A stretch of DNA of 39,538 nt from Chamaesiphon polymorphus CCALA 037. GTDB taxonomy: Bacteria; Cyanobacteriota; Cyanobacteriia; Cyanobacteriales; Chamaesiphonaceae. Both the position numbers and the translations under genes were made by a program. The stretch is from contig NZ_PVWO01000003.1 in the NCBI RefSeq assembly GCF_003003845.1, positions 1-39,538 on the forward strand, in the 5' to 3' direction. This document shows, one piece after another, positions 19,501-26,200 of the stretch. The notes below the pieces were generated by a model. That model did no database searches. It was not told the DNA's origin and worked only from the letters and a program-made list of their open reading frames with translations. The first letter of the stretch is position 1. Every line of letters begins with the position of its first letter.

Positions 19501-20104
19501 GATTCAACACCCCCACATTCGTCAAGCGGTAGTCGTAGTTACCACCACGGAGCAAGGGCAAAAACAACTAATCGCTTATGGGGTGACAGATCCCACCACG
19601 GAGTTATCAAATAGCGATGTCCGTCAATTTTTGTCAACACGTCTTCCGGCTTACATGATTCCCTTGGTGTTTGTCACCTTGGCTGAATTACCGTTAACGC
19701 CCAATGGCAAGGTCGATAAACGGGCTTTACCGACCCCCGATCTCACAGCACTGCTGGTCACTGAATATGTGGCTCCAGCAACCGAGCTGGAAGTAGAACT
19801 GGCAGAAATTTGGGCGAACTTATTGAACCTCAAGCAGGTGGGTACGACCGACAATTTCTTTGAGGTGGGCGGTCATTCCCTACTGGCAACCCAATTTATT
19901 TCGCGAGTCCATCAACACTATCAAGTCACGCTCCCCCTGCATAGCTTCTTTATGCAGCCGACGATTCGCGATACTGCTCGACTTATTCTGGAATCTCAAC
20001 TGAGCAATGTGGATGATGATGATGATTTTCTAGCTCGCACCCTAGCGGAGCTTGATGATTTGTCAGATGAAGATGTGCGGCAACTCCTAGCGCAAGACGA
20101 CTAA
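4586..20104 (+). CDS. NRPS-B: four-module nonribosomal peptide synthetase, C-A-T / C-A-T-E / C-A-T-E / C-A-T
   Basis: This complete 5172-aa synthetase starts at ATG 4586, 60 nt after NRPS-A. A weak A-rich stretch precedes the start and no strong Shine-Dalgarno is visible. The short N-terminus (about 15 residues) runs directly into a D-accepting C domain, matching the E-terminated NRPS-A. Fourteen domains follow: C-A-T (4631-7735), C-A-T-E (7780-12250), C-A-T-E (12335-16790) and C-A-T (16870-19990). All four C domains keep HHxxxDG. The four carrier serines are at 7625, 10796, 15326 and 19877, with GGDS before E domains and GGHS where no E follows. Pocket codes suggest Ile/Val, Leu, an unassigned residue and Val. 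The second and third residues should be converted to D. The C-terminus has no TE and ends in a strongly acidic tail that probably docks to NRPS-C, 34 nt downstream. The protein therefore extends the chain by four residues without releasing it. Confidence 0.98.
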   Translation: MNTVDRANPTNPNKNVAAIYPLTPMQQGMLFHTLYTAGSTLYFEQLCCTLQGELDEAKFAAAWQQVADRHAVLRTAFLWEKIDKPLQVVGKVVNLPWTYHDWRSDSTDAQQAQLEAFLTADRLQGFKLNQAPLMRFTSIRVADDRYKFVWSYHHLLIDGWSLPTLIQEVFAYYEAAIQGETLTLDLPRPYRDYVVWREKQDVESANRFWQQYLQGIDTPTPVPIRLKTSAQQPIYQTIDRQLSESTTAQIQEFARRHQLTLNTVFQGVWGLLLARYSGESEALFGATVSGRPPVLTGVETMVGLFINAVPVRIALPAHTRVLEWLQGIQQQQLAAQAYDYSSLVDIQGVSEVPRGLSLFDTLLVFENYPISESLQSQQLSLDVSDIHSFEQTNYPLTLVAIPSGQLTLQANYDASQFEYAAIERLLGHFQQLLLAVVTHPDWEIEQLSLLTEAEVAELQQWQPQPQAPSQLCLHQAFDRQVSLNPERIAVVCGTESLSYAALNHRANRLAHYLQSLGVAAETLVGIYMERSIDLIVSTLAIVKAGGAYVPLDPTTPVARLSLMLDDTQLPILLTQADLLAQLPTTTATTICVDRDWQLWASASDSNPTPAITPASLAYIIYTSGSTGVPKGVMIPHQGITRLVLDTNYVSLNASDRIAQAANTAFDAATFEIWGALLNGAQIVIIPRSVLLDPTELAMLLQEQEITVLFLTTALFNRMASLVPTAFARLRCLLMGGEAIDPVSVRAILATAPPEQLIHVYGPTESTTFTSWYRISDVPATATNIPIGRPVAQTEILILDRQLQQVPVGIPGELHIGGSGLARGYWQRPELTAEKFIPHPWGEPGALLYKTGDLVRYLPSGEIEYLDRIDQQVKIRGFRIELGEIEAVLSQHPGILQVSVQAQAIESGAKQLVAYIVSRSSAELSPSELRQFLATRLPDYMIPAMFMPLSALPLTPNGKVDKRSLPAPDRSQAIGASYVAPRTELEQQLAQIWSEVLGTIQIGIFNSFFDLGGHSLIATQLISRIRRNCQVELSLQTLFNMPTIAELATEIERGRTPSCNTLPLVSIDRDRLLPLSFAQQRLWFLQQLDPQSTAYHIPIALRLQGNLDVNALQQSLQAIVQRHESLRTNFALDSSGQPYQSMRSTVTVPLPTIDVRHLGAAPAAAIAAATSSVNDTIFDLTTDLLLRAQLLQLGADEYLLLFCIHHISADGWSMGIIIRELVALYTAAIEGQAASLPELAIQYADFAHWQRQLLTGDLRQQQLAYWQQQLANLTPLELPTDRPRPAVQTTSGATQEFALSAELSRSLVKLSQQTGTTLFMTLLAAFQILLSRYSGQMDIAVGSPIANRNREEIEHLIGFFVNTLVLRTDLSGSPTFRELANRVRQTTLAAYEHQDLPFEIIVEALQPDRDLSHSPLFQVMFVLQNAPTSELKLPGLNLSAVATPTTIAKFDLTLAIAEPANSDDAASGLTGVWEYNTDLFDLATIDRMSGHFEQLLSAIVNNPDGAICQLQPIAPAEIAQLGLFSQGVEQFVATDRCIHQLIADRAIAQPTAIAVVWGDLQLTYAELDARSNQLAHYLQDVGVRAETVVGICVERSLELIVGLLGILKAGGAYVPIDPSYPAARLAAILADTQMPVLLTQASLVAQLPEHQAQVVCLDRDWATIATNTSNPCPNLVTAARLAYIVYTSGSTGTPKGVMIPHRGLLNLVAWHHTAFAVTAADRATQLAGIAFDAAGWEIWPYLAAGATLLLVPPTAIHHPTELRDWLLDRQITISFVPTPVAEQLFHLDWPDTTALRMMLVGGDRLATNPATRMPFQVVNNYGPTENTVVTTSVVLDDSNPDAVPTIGRPIANTQVYCLDDRGQLAPIGIPGELWIGGASLARGYLNRPELTAEKFVAHPQVDGAILYRSGDRGRYLADGQIEYLGRLDEQVKIRGFRIELGEIETVLNQHPELFQAVVVAIDRDGQQKLVAYTVPMPDAQTTSEQLRQFLGERLPDYMIPAYFVTLDELPLTPNGKVDKRALPLPDLTAEMGKNYVAPRTSIEAQLAAIWAQVLGTPQVGIHDNFFAIGGDSILSLQIIARAAQAGIQLTPKQLFAHQSIAELAAVARTGQAISAEQGVVVGDVPLTPIQRWYFDRDLPAPHHFNQTVLLQIPATVSADLLQPILTSIWQHHDALRLQFQSIDGGWHQTNAALTAVPQLQVVDLGQLTGTEQTDRLTEICDRSQASLDLASGCLLQATLFEMGEGQPQRLLLVVHHLAVDGVSWRILLDDIQTAYQQVSQGQNISLPAKTTSWRQWAQQLVTASGDFIPELDYWHRQIASVSPTLPTDRQGENTASSAETVTVSLDATATQDLLQRVPAAYRTQINDVLIAALAQTMSEWTGESQIQIDLEGHGREELFDDVDISRTVGWFTTMFPICLDLAPDRHPGSLLKSIKKQLRQVPHKGIGYGLLRYVRREPSLSSHVAAPISFNYLGQFDGVLAAESDFEVATESAGSDISLQGERRHLLDINGAIVAGELQLNWTYSSNIYDRQTIERLAQNLIDNLAASIAHCLEPTAGGYTPSDFALARLSQTDLDRLVGDNWRQIADIYPLSPLQQGLLFHSLYAPESGVYMVQVHCMLKGNLNCEIFGKAWQQAIDRYEILRTGFIHAELATPLQCVFDRVPLILHQHDWQAKDLVTQQVDLDRLLERERQQDFDLARPPLMRLQVIQLAADTYKFVWTHHHLLLDGWSLPLVFKEVFAAYHAYERGQLQPLAPATPYRNYIAWLQTQDSTAARSFWQAQLRDITDPTPLLAPTDRSQLDSGYQVARSRLPLAVTTTIQQFARQHQLTMSNLIQGAWALLLSHYSGNADVVFGVTVSGRPATLPGVEEIVGPFINTLPVRVAIPFDAPILPWLQALQHQQQEIDRYAYTPLNDIQGWSEVARGVPLFESIVVFENYPVGEAVSEPHANDLQIIEVQSWEQTNYPLTLIASPGAELALDISFDRSRFTPDSIDRMLEHLQALLAGMVVDGDRSIESIPLLSTPERQQLLEVWHQTHADYPQDRCIHQLFEQQVERTPEAIAIVFEDRCLTYQDLDRCANRLAHYLQSQGVGAETLVGICVERSEAMAIAILAILKAGGAYVPIDPLYPRDRIAYVLADSGLRLLLSQTSLAENWLDLGVTVVCVDGDADRWQQLPVTNLISSATATNLAYIIYTSGSTGQPKGVEIQHRSVINLLWAIIRQLELSATDTLLAVATFSFDISVAELFLPLLVGAKLAIVSRDVAADGYQLLQAIDRYQPTFMQPTPTTWRMLLAAGWQGSPNLKMVSTGEALPADLMQQLLPLGKELWNLYGPTETTIWSTGYRITSPRAPITIGYPIANTQIYILNARRQLVPIGVPGELYIGGAGLARGYWQRSELTADKFIDSPFSTAGERLYRTGDLARYLLTGEVEYLGRIDQQVKIRGYRIELGEIEAVLSQHPDISQTVVVAHSPESRSPQLIAYVVPSANAQPTAEELREFLVERLPAYTIPSMFVTLAELPLTPNGKIDKRALPHPDRGELTNNAYAAPRTTLESQLTAIWAEVLGLSQVGIHDNFFAIGGDSILSLQIVARAGRSGIQLTPKQLFARPSIAELAQVASTGQAIAAEQGIVTGSVPLTPIQHWFFAQNLPEPQHFNQSVLLEVPTDLSADLLQQVLTAIWQHHDALRLQFVATGGSWQQTNADWSAPPQLQTIDLADLSGQQQVDRLTEICSQAQASLDLAAGCLLRSTLFQMGAGVPQRLLIAIHHLAVDGVSWRILLEDLQTAYHQLTQGTTISFPAKTTAWQYWAQRLTAVAGALDAELDYWQAQVSQPLTLLPTDARGENTIGSGATVTVSLSATATQDLLKRVPAIYRTQINDVLIAALAQTIGEWTGESSLYLHLEGHGREELFDDVDISRTVGWFTTMFPVSLHWSEGDGEGTLLKKIKEQLRRVPNKGIGYGVLRYLQQSHSLADRPTPAISFNYLGQFDRTLSAESDFQLASESAGAESNSQGHRQHLLDISGSIVGGQLHLSWNYSSNLHQPETIERLAHRLLHHLTATIDHCLEPTAGGYTPSDFPLAQLSQPELDRIVDNDWRSVVDIYPLSPMQQGMLFHSLYAPESGVYVELVQCTLQGNLNIDVFCQAWQRVIDRYDILRTSFIWSDLTAPVQVVRQQATLPFTYSDYRDADPQQQQQHIVAAIEREKQGFEWSQPPLMRLHLMQLSAHTYEFLWSSHHILLDGWSLPLVFKEVLAAYQVYERGETIEVMPPANSYRSYIAWLQAQDMGAAKVFWQQQLEGIAAPTPLIAPTDRSALTSGSYIARLQLPPETTATLQQFVRQHQLTMSNLIQGAWALLLGRYSDERDVVFGVTVSGRPAALAGVEEIVGLFINTLPLRVAITDEIEVLPWLQTLQAQQQEIDRYAYTPLVEIQGWSEIPAGAALFESIVVFENYPLGEAVQSPPSADDLQIINVRNLQQTNFPLTLIAIPGNELAIEIRSDCSRFTTETIDRMLGHFHHLLLEITTAPNRSLDRLTLISAAERAQLTEWQQVSGYDPTELCIPALFERQVLLSPDAIAVVSGEQTITYAELNARADRLASQLQSLGVQSEGLVGICMERSIEAIVSVVAILKAGGAYVPLDPTYPPERLAYMLADTQLAVLLTQVELLDRLPPTTAQTICIDRDWEQIASHPPFNYPSPTISPTDLAYVIYTSGSTGQPKGVMIPHQGITRLVLNTNYIQFSALDRVAHAANTAFDAATFEIWGALLNGAQLTIVPQTVLLSPPDLIALLTDRQISVLFLTPALFDRLASIAPTAFGKLRYLIMGGEALDPHWVRVVQAAGAPQHLLNGYGPTESTTFATYYEVTELSPTVTNIPIGRPLAHTEISILDRYLQPVPIGVPGELHIGGAGLARGYWQRPELTAEKFIPHPCSDRPDSRLYKTGDLVRYLPSGDIEYLDRIDGQVKIRGFRIEIGEIEAVLIQHPHIRQAVVVVTTTEQGQKQLIAYGVTDPTTELSNSDVRQFLSTRLPAYMIPLVFVTLAELPLTPNGKVDKRALPTPDLTALLVTEYVAPATELEVELAEIWANLLNLKQVGTTDNFFEVGGHSLLATQFISRVHQHYQVTLPLHSFFMQPTIRDTARLILESQLSNVDDDDDFLARTLAELDDLSDEDVRQLLAQDD
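4631..7735 (+). other. NRPS-B module 1: C(D-accepting)-A-T, no E
   Basis: C begins AAIYPLTPMQQGMLFHTLY, the same style as C domains after E, in line with E-terminated NRPS-A. HHLLIDG is at 5042-5062. The T domain has GGHSLIATQL (serine 7625-7627), the carrier type seen when no E follows. The residue should stay L. Confidence 0.92.
5990..7480 (+). other. Adenylation domain, NRPS-B module 1: pocket DAFFLGVTFK, probably Ile (or Val)
   Basis: Read from FDAATFEIW (Asp codon 6581), VLFLTTALF, CLLMGGEA and HVYGPTESTTF: D-A-F-F-L-G-V-T-F plus Lys. This belongs to the branched aliphatic family of codes (Val/Ile). Large parts of this domain align without gaps to the first A domain of NRPS-C at a constant offset of 15,649 nt, but the specificity segment differs between the two. 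Confidence 0.65.
7780..12250 (+). other. NRPS-B module 2: C(LCL)-A-T-E
   Basis: C begins LPLSFAQQRLWFLQQLDP, the LCL style, fitting an upstream module without E; HHISADG is at 8195-8215. The T serine is at 10796-10798 in GGDSILSL. E shows HHLAVDGVSW at 11345-11374, EGHGREELF and TVGWFTTMFP. Spacing of C, T and E motifs matches NRPS-C module 1 almost exactly (offsets 12,472 and 12,478 nt for C and T), suggesting a shared origin. Confidence 0.93.
9200..10660 (+). other. Adenylation domain, NRPS-B module 2: pocket DAWFLGNVVK, leucine
   Basis: Read from FDAAGWEIW (Asp codon 9776), ISFVPTPV, MMLVGGDR and NNYGPTENTVV: D-A-W-F-L-G-N-V-V plus Lys. This is the well-known Leu code. With the following E domain the residue delivered should be D-Leu. 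Confidence 0.87.
12335..16790 (+). other. NRPS-B module 3: C(D-accepting)-A-T-E
   Basis: C begins ADIYPLSPLQQGLLFHSLY and has HHLLLDG at 12749-12769. The T serine is at 15326-15328 (GGDS). E has HHLAVDGVSW at 15875-15904 and intact later motifs. The C domain is a close relative of the C domain of NRPS-C module 2 (offset 12,481 nt), although the A domains that follow are of different lineages. Confidence 0.92.
13710..15190 (+). other. Adenylation domain, NRPS-B module 3: pocket DIAQVTLIWK, substrate unassigned
   Basis: Read from FDISVAELF (Asp codon 14300), FMQPTPTTW, MVSTGEAL and NLYGPTETTIW: D-I-A-Q-V-T-L-I-W plus Lys. The frame of this code (D-I-x-Q-x-x-L-I-W) recalls Gly-type codes such as DILQLGLIWK, but Ala at position 239 and Thr at 301 replace the usual Leu and Gly. 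The active E domain that follows would be pointless with achiral glycine. I therefore leave the substrate open; a small or polar residue is possible. The core motifs for catalysis are intact. Confidence 0.7.
16870..19990 (+). other. NRPS-B module 4: C(D-accepting)-A-T, no E
   Basis: C begins VDIYPLSPMQQGMLFHSLY, as expected after the E domain of module 3, with HHILLDG at 17276-17296. T shows GGHSLLATQF (serine 19877-19879), the non-epimerising carrier type. The residue stays L, and the next C domain (NRPS-C) is LCL type, so the assignment is consistent across the protein boundary. Confidence 0.92.
18240..19740 (+). other. Adenylation domain, NRPS-B module 4: pocket DAFFIGGTFK, probably valine
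   Basis: Read from FDAATFEIW (Asp codon 18830), VLFLTPALF, YLIMGGEAL and NGYGPTESTTF: D-A-F-F-I-G-G-T-F plus Lys, one step from the Val code DAFWIGGTFK. The segment ~19020-19160, which holds pocket residues 299 to 331, is nearly identical at protein level to the matching segment in the first A domain of NRPS-C. Confidence 0.72.
20000..20104 (+). other. Acidic C-terminal tail of NRPS-B, putative docking region
   Basis: The last 32 residues hold 13 Asp/Glu and only two Arg, including five consecutive Asp and a predicted amphipathic stretch LSDEDVRQLLAQDD. NRPS-C begins with a basic stretch 34 nt downstream. An acidic-to-basic docking interaction is a reasonable inference, not shown by the sequence. 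Confidence 0.5.
20012..20026 (+). repeat. (GAT)5 coding trinucleotide run
   Basis: Five tandem GAT codons encode Asp-Asp-Asp-Asp-Asp just before the C-terminal helix of NRPS-B. Gain or loss of units would keep the frame and only change the acidity of the tail. Confidence 0.9.
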
Positions 20105-20138
20105 CTCTAAATATTCTTACCTTCACATTTTTAAAGTC
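20105..20138 (+). other. 34-nt NRPS-B/NRPS-C intergenic spacer
   Basis: This is a very AT-rich spacer without a visible terminator hairpin or promoter, and without a clear Shine-Dalgarno before ATG 20139. It supports co-transcription of the two genes. Confidence 0.65.
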
Positions 20139-20261
20139 ATGAGCGATCTACTCCAGCAACTTGCCAAACTCTCTCCAGAAAAGCAGCAACTCCTATTGCG
20201 GCGGCTGAAATCTAAGCAAAGTGGTAGCCAGTTACAGCCGATTCCTCAGTTAGAGAGCCAA
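20139..20261 (+). other. N-terminal extension of NRPS-C, putative acceptor docking region
   Basis: About 41 residues precede the first C motif. The first 26 contain six Lys/Arg and two acidic residues in a likely helix (LSPEKQQLLLRRLKSK). Its charge complements the acidic end of NRPS-B. The docking role is inferred. Confidence 0.5.
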
Positions 20262-23200
20262 GCTGATTACCCGCTGTCCTTTGCCCAGCAGCGGTTATGG
20301 TTTTTGCAACAGCTCGATCCTCACAGTACCAACTATCATATTCCCGGGGGATTGCGACTGCACGGAGAGTTGGATGTAGCGGCACTCCAGCAGAGTTTGC
20401 AAGCGATCGTCGATCGACATGGTAGTTTACGCGCTAATTTTGGGGCGACTGCTGAGGGTGAAGCCAGACAGTCGATCGGGATAAGTGCGCCGCCAATGCT
20501 CCAGCCGATCGATCTGCGCGATGTAGCGGCTGACGATCGATCTACCGCAGTGCAGCGTCTCACTGCCGCCATCAATGATACTCCGTTCGATCTAACGACA
20601 GATCCCTTGCTGCGGATGCAACTCGTGCAGGTGGATACAAATGAGTATCTGCTGCTATTTTGTATGCACCACATTGTCTCTGATGGTTGGTCGATGGGGA
20701 TTTTAACCCAGGAGTTGGCAGCTTTATATACAGCGGCGATCGAGCAACAACCGCCAGCTTTACCAGAATTAACGATTCAATATACTGATTTTGCCCACTG
20801 GCAACGGCAACTGCTCACGGGCGAATTCCGCGAACGGCAAATGCAGTATTGGCAGCAGCAATTGAGTGGTTTGCCACCACAGTTAGAACTGCCCACAGAT
20901 CGCCCTCGTCCCACCGTCCAAACCTTTGCTGGGGAACAGGTCGTGTTTTTTGGCGATCGCTCTCTGGACGAATCATTGACCAAACTCTCTCAAGAGGCGG
21001 GCACGACTCTATTTATGACGCTGTTGGCGGCGTTCCAATTGTTGCTCTATCGCTATACCAATCAAACCGATATCGCCGTCGGTAGTCCGATCGCCAATCG
21101 CAATCGACCCGAAATTGAAAACCTCATTGGTTTTTTTGTCAATACTTTGGTCATGCGGACGGACTTAAGCGGACAACCCACGTTTCGAGAGCTACTACGG
21201 CGGGTGCAATCGGTGGCATTGGGTGCCTACGAGCATCAAGACATGCCATTCGAGCTGGTGGTCGAAGCAGTCCAACCCGAACGCGATCTCAGCTACAGTC
21301 CGCTGTTTCAAGTGATGTTTGTCCTGCAAAATGCCCCTGCTGAAGAATTGCAGTTACCAAACTTGTCACTGAGTCCGATTCATAGTGTCAACAACACCGC
21401 TAAGTTCGATCTCACGCTATCCATCGATCGGGGTGAAACTGGCTTTTCCTGCGCGTGGGAATACAATACCGATTTATTCGATCGAGCGACGATCGATCGG
21501 ATGAACGAGCATTTTCATCGCCTATTGGTGGCAATTGTAGACAATCCAGACTGTGCGATCGAGCAACTACAGTTTATGCCCCCCGCAGAGCTAGATCGAT
21601 TAGCCCAGTTGAGCCAGAGCGATTTACCTCAGAGCGGCAACGAGCTTTGTCTCCACACCCTATTCGATCGCCAAGTCAGTTTAAATCCAGAGCGAATTGC
21701 CGTAGTCTGTGGCACCGAAAGCTTGAGCTATGCAGACCTCAACCACCGCGCCAATCGACTCGCCCACTATCTGCAATCGTTGGGCGTTGGAGCCGAAACC
21801 TTGGTCGGCATCTACATGGAACGCTCGATCGATCTCATCGTCAGCACGCTAGCTATCATCAAAGCTGGGGGTGCATACGTCCCCCTCGATCCGACTACTC
21901 CAGTCGCCCGACTGAGCTTGATGCTCGACGATACCCAATTACCGATTTTACTCACTCAAGCTGACTTGTTGGGACAACTTCCCCCCACTACCGCTACAAC
22001 TATTTGTGTCGATCGTCAGCAGCAATTGTGGGCGAGTGGATCGGACAGTAATCCAACTCCCGCTATTACACCCACCAACCTAGCCTATATCATCTACACC
22101 TCTGGTTCGACTGGCATCCCTAAAGGAGTAATGATTCCCCATCAAGGGATTACTCGCTTAGTATTGGATACCAATTATGTCAGCTTAAACGCTAGCGATC
22201 GGATCGCTCAAGCTGCTAACACTGCATTTGATGCAGCGACCTTTGAAATCTGGGGAGCTTTACTTAATGGTGCCCAGCTTGTCGTAATTCCGCGCTCGGT
22301 CTTACTCGCCCCGACCGAGTTGGCGACGATGCTTAAAGAGCAGGAAATTACCACCTTATTCCTGACCCCAGCACTATTCAACCAGGTAGCCAGCTTGGTA
22401 CCCACGGCATTCAGTCACCTGCGGTATTTGATTATGGGTGGGGAAGCTCTCGACCCCCATTGGGTGCGGGTAGTGCAAGCTGCTGGCGCGCCCGAACACT
22501 TACTCAATGGCTACGGGCCAACTGAGAGTACGACATTTGCGACTTATTATGAGGTCGCCCAGCTCGATCCGGCGGCGACGAATATCCCGATCGGTCGCCC
22601 ATTGGCGCAGACTCAGGTGTATATCTTAGATCCCTATCTGCACCAAGTGCCTGTCGGCATAGCTGGCGAACTGCATATCGGTGGTAATGGTTTGGCACGG
22701 GGCTATTGGCAACGTCCAGAGTTAACGGCTGAGAAATTTATTCCCCATCCGTGGGGCGAGTCAGGCGATCGCCTGTACAAAACTGGTGACTTGGTGCGCT
22801 ATTTACCCAGCGGCGAGATTGAATACTTAGGTCGAATCGACCAGCAGGTCAAGGTTCGCGGGTTTCGGATCGAGCTTGGCGAAATTGAAGCCGTCCTCAC
22901 GCAGCATCCCGATCTGCTCCAAGCTTCGGTACAAGCGCATTCTAATCAGTCGGGACAGAAACAATTGGTGGCGTATGTCGCAGCTCCCGCTGGTATCGAA
23001 CCTAGTTCGAGTCAGTTGCGGCAGTTTTTGGCAACCCGCTTGCCGGATTATATGGTGCCAGCGGTTTTTATCGTCCTGAGTGAGTTACCCTTAACGCCTA
23101 ATGGCAAGGTCGATAAACGGGCTTTACCAGAGCCAGATTGGAACTCGATCGTGACGGCTAGTTATGTTGCCCCGCAGACTGAGGTAGAACGCCAACTGGC

Positions 23201-26200
23201 GCAAATCTGGGCGGAGGTGCTGGGATTGTCTCAGGTGGGGATGACGGATAATTTCTTTGCGATCGGTGGGGATTCGATCTTGAGCTTGCAGATCGTGGCT
23301 CGATCGAATCAAGCAGGGATTAAGATCTCACCCAAGCAACTCTTTGCCCACCAATCGATCGGCGAACTGGCACGGGTGGCAGGGACTGGTGTGACGATCG
23401 TTGCCACCCAGGGGCTGGTAACTGGTGCCGTACCACTCAGCCCGATCCAGCAGTGGTTTTTCGAGGAAGATTTACCCGATCCGCACCATTTCAATCAAGC
23501 AGTGTTACTAAAAGTGCCTGCGGATCTCTCGTCTGACTTGTTCCAACAAGTTTTGGAGGCGATCGTCTCTCACCATGATGCGCTGCGGCTACAGTTTACC
23601 CGCGATCGCGATGGCACTTGGCAACAAACCAATGCCGCGCTGGAGACTTTGCCCCAACTGCAAATTGTGGATTTGAGTGAATTGACGGGTGTAGCTCAGA
23701 TTGACAAATTGACTGAAGTATGCTCTCAACAACAAGCAAGCCTGGATCTGGCGGCTGGCTGTCTGCTCCGCGCCGCACTCGTGCGGATGGGGGCAGGACA
23801 ACCCCAGCGGTTGTTACTGGCGATCCATCATTTGGCTGTGGATGGAGTCTCGTGGCGAATTTTGTTGGCAGATCTTCAGACGGCTTATCACCAACTCAGT
23901 CAGGGTGAGGCAATCGCGCTACCAGCCAAAACTACGGCATGGCAACAATGGGTACAAAAATTAGCGACGGCTACTGCTGATTTTTACCCCGAATTGGCAT
24001 ACTGGCAAGCTATCGGCGATCGACAGTTCGAGCCGCTGCCACAGGACTATCCTGGCGATAATACCGTGGCGGCAACCGCTACTGTCTCGGTATCGCTCTC
24101 TGCCACTGCGACTCAGAATTTATTACAGCGCGTACCGACGGTATATCGCACCCAGATTAATGACTTACTGCTGGCAGCACTGGCGCAGACGATTGGGGCC
24201 TGGACAAAAGAGTCGGCAGTGCGTCTGGATTTGGAGGGACATGGGCGCGAAGAATTATTTGAAGATGTCGATATTTCCCGCACTGTGGGTTGGTTTACTA
24301 CCCTCTTTCCCCTGTGTTTGGAGTTGCCATCTACCGATCGACCGGATCTGTTAATTAAAACTATTAAAGAACAATTACGGGCAATTCCCCACAAAGGTCT
24401 AGGCTACGGGGTGTTGCGCTATTTAGAGCGATCGCCGAGTTTGCAAGCGCAAGCAGCAGCCGCGATCGGCTTTAATTATCTCGGTCAATTCGATCGCGCG
24501 ATCGAGGTCGAGAGTGATTTCCAACTGGCGCAAGAGTCCGCCGGAGCCGATCTCAGTCCCCAAGGACACCGTCAGCATTCGATCGAAATCGGTGCGCTGA
24601 TTGCGAACGACCGACTCCAGTTCAACTGGAGCTACAGTCAAGATCGCTACGATCGCCAGACAATCGAGCAATTAGCCGATAACTTAATCGATCGTTTAGC
24701 CGCCTTAATCGACCATTGCCTCGAACCGACGGCGGGTGGTTATACCCCTTCAGATTTCCCGCTGGCGCGCTTGTCTCAGGGCGATCTCGATCGGCTCATT
24801 GGCGATCGATGGCAACAGGTGGCGGATCTCTATCCGCTATCGCCAATGCAGCAGGGGCTACTGTTCCATAGCTTATACGCTCCCGAAACAGGCGTGTATA
24901 TGGTGCAAGTTCAATGCACATTACAGGGTCATCTCAACTGTGAGATCTTTAGTCGGGCATGGCAACAGGTTGTCGATCGCTATGAAATTTTCCGCACTGG
25001 CTTCATTGGGGCAGAATTGGCGACACCGCTCCAATGCGTGTTCGATCGTGTGCCATTAGTAGTCGATCGCCACGACTGGCAACAGCGAGACTGGGAGACT
25101 CAACAAGTCGAACTCGATCGACTCGTGCAACAACAGCGGCAACAGAGTTTCGATCTGGCGCAGCCGCCGCTGATGCGTCTCCAACTGGTGCAGCTTAATG
25201 TCGATACCTACGAGCTGATCTGGACTCATCATCACCTGTTATTAGATGGTTGGTCGTTACCCTTGGTGTTGAAAGAGGTGTTCGCGGCCTATCATACTTA
25301 CGAACTCGGTCAGATTCCGACGATCGTTCCCACCACCCCCTACCGCAGCTATATTGCTTGGTTGCAAGCTCAAGATTTAACCGCCGCCAAGCAGTTTTGG
25401 CAAGCACAACTTGAGGGGATTACGGCTCCTACTCCCCTATTCGAGCCGATCGATCGATCGGCCTTGGGCGAGGGTTATCAACTAGCGCGGCTGCAATTAT
25501 CTGTCGATGAGACAACCGCCATCCAGCAATTTATCCGTCAACATCAACTGACGGCGAACAATTTGGTGCAAGGAGCCTGGGCACTGCTGTTGAGCCGCTA
25601 TAGTGGTAACGCCGATGTGGTGTTTGGGGCGACAGTTTCGGGACGACCCGCGACGTTACCTGGTGTCGAAGAAATCGTCGGTCTGTTTATCAATACCTTG
25701 CCAGTGCGGGTGTCGCTGCCGACTGATACCACGCTCTTGCCCTGGTTGCGCGCTCTACAACAGCAACAGCAGGAGATCGATCGCTACGCCTACACGCCCT
25801 TGGCAGAAGTCCAAGGCTGGAGCGAGGTACCGCGCGGGGTACAGTTGTTCGACAGTATTGTGGTGTTTGAGAATTATCCAGTGGGTGATGCCGTCCAGGG
25901 ACAGCCGGAAGCGAGTGAATTACAAATTAGCAATGTCCGGTGTTTGGAGCAGACTAATTATCCGCTCAATTTAATTGCCATTCCTGGCGATGCGTTGATT
26001 CTAGACATCAACTACGATCGCAGTCGATTTACCGCAGCCACGATCGATCGGATGTTGGGTCATCTCCAGCATTTATTGCTAACCATGTTACAGGCGGGAG
26101 ATTGTCCGTTACAGGATCTCGATCCGATCGATGCTCGCGAACGCCAACAGTTGCTGGCTCTGGCAATCGCTCCTACCATTGCTTATCCATTAGAGCAGAG

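Larger units (their letters stand above)
20262..24755 (+). other. NRPS-C module 1: C(LCL)-A-T-E
   Basis: C begins YPLSFAQQRLWFLQQLDP and has HHIVSDG (20667-20687), the LCL type that follows E-less NRPS-B module 4. T serine is at 23274-23276 (GGDS). E has HHLAVDGVSW (23826-23855), EGHGREELF and TVGWFTTLFP. The C, T and following C motifs lie at near-constant offsets from NRPS-B module 2 (12,472 / 12,478 / 12,481 nt), whereas the A domain matches other NRPS-B modules. Confidence 0.93.
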
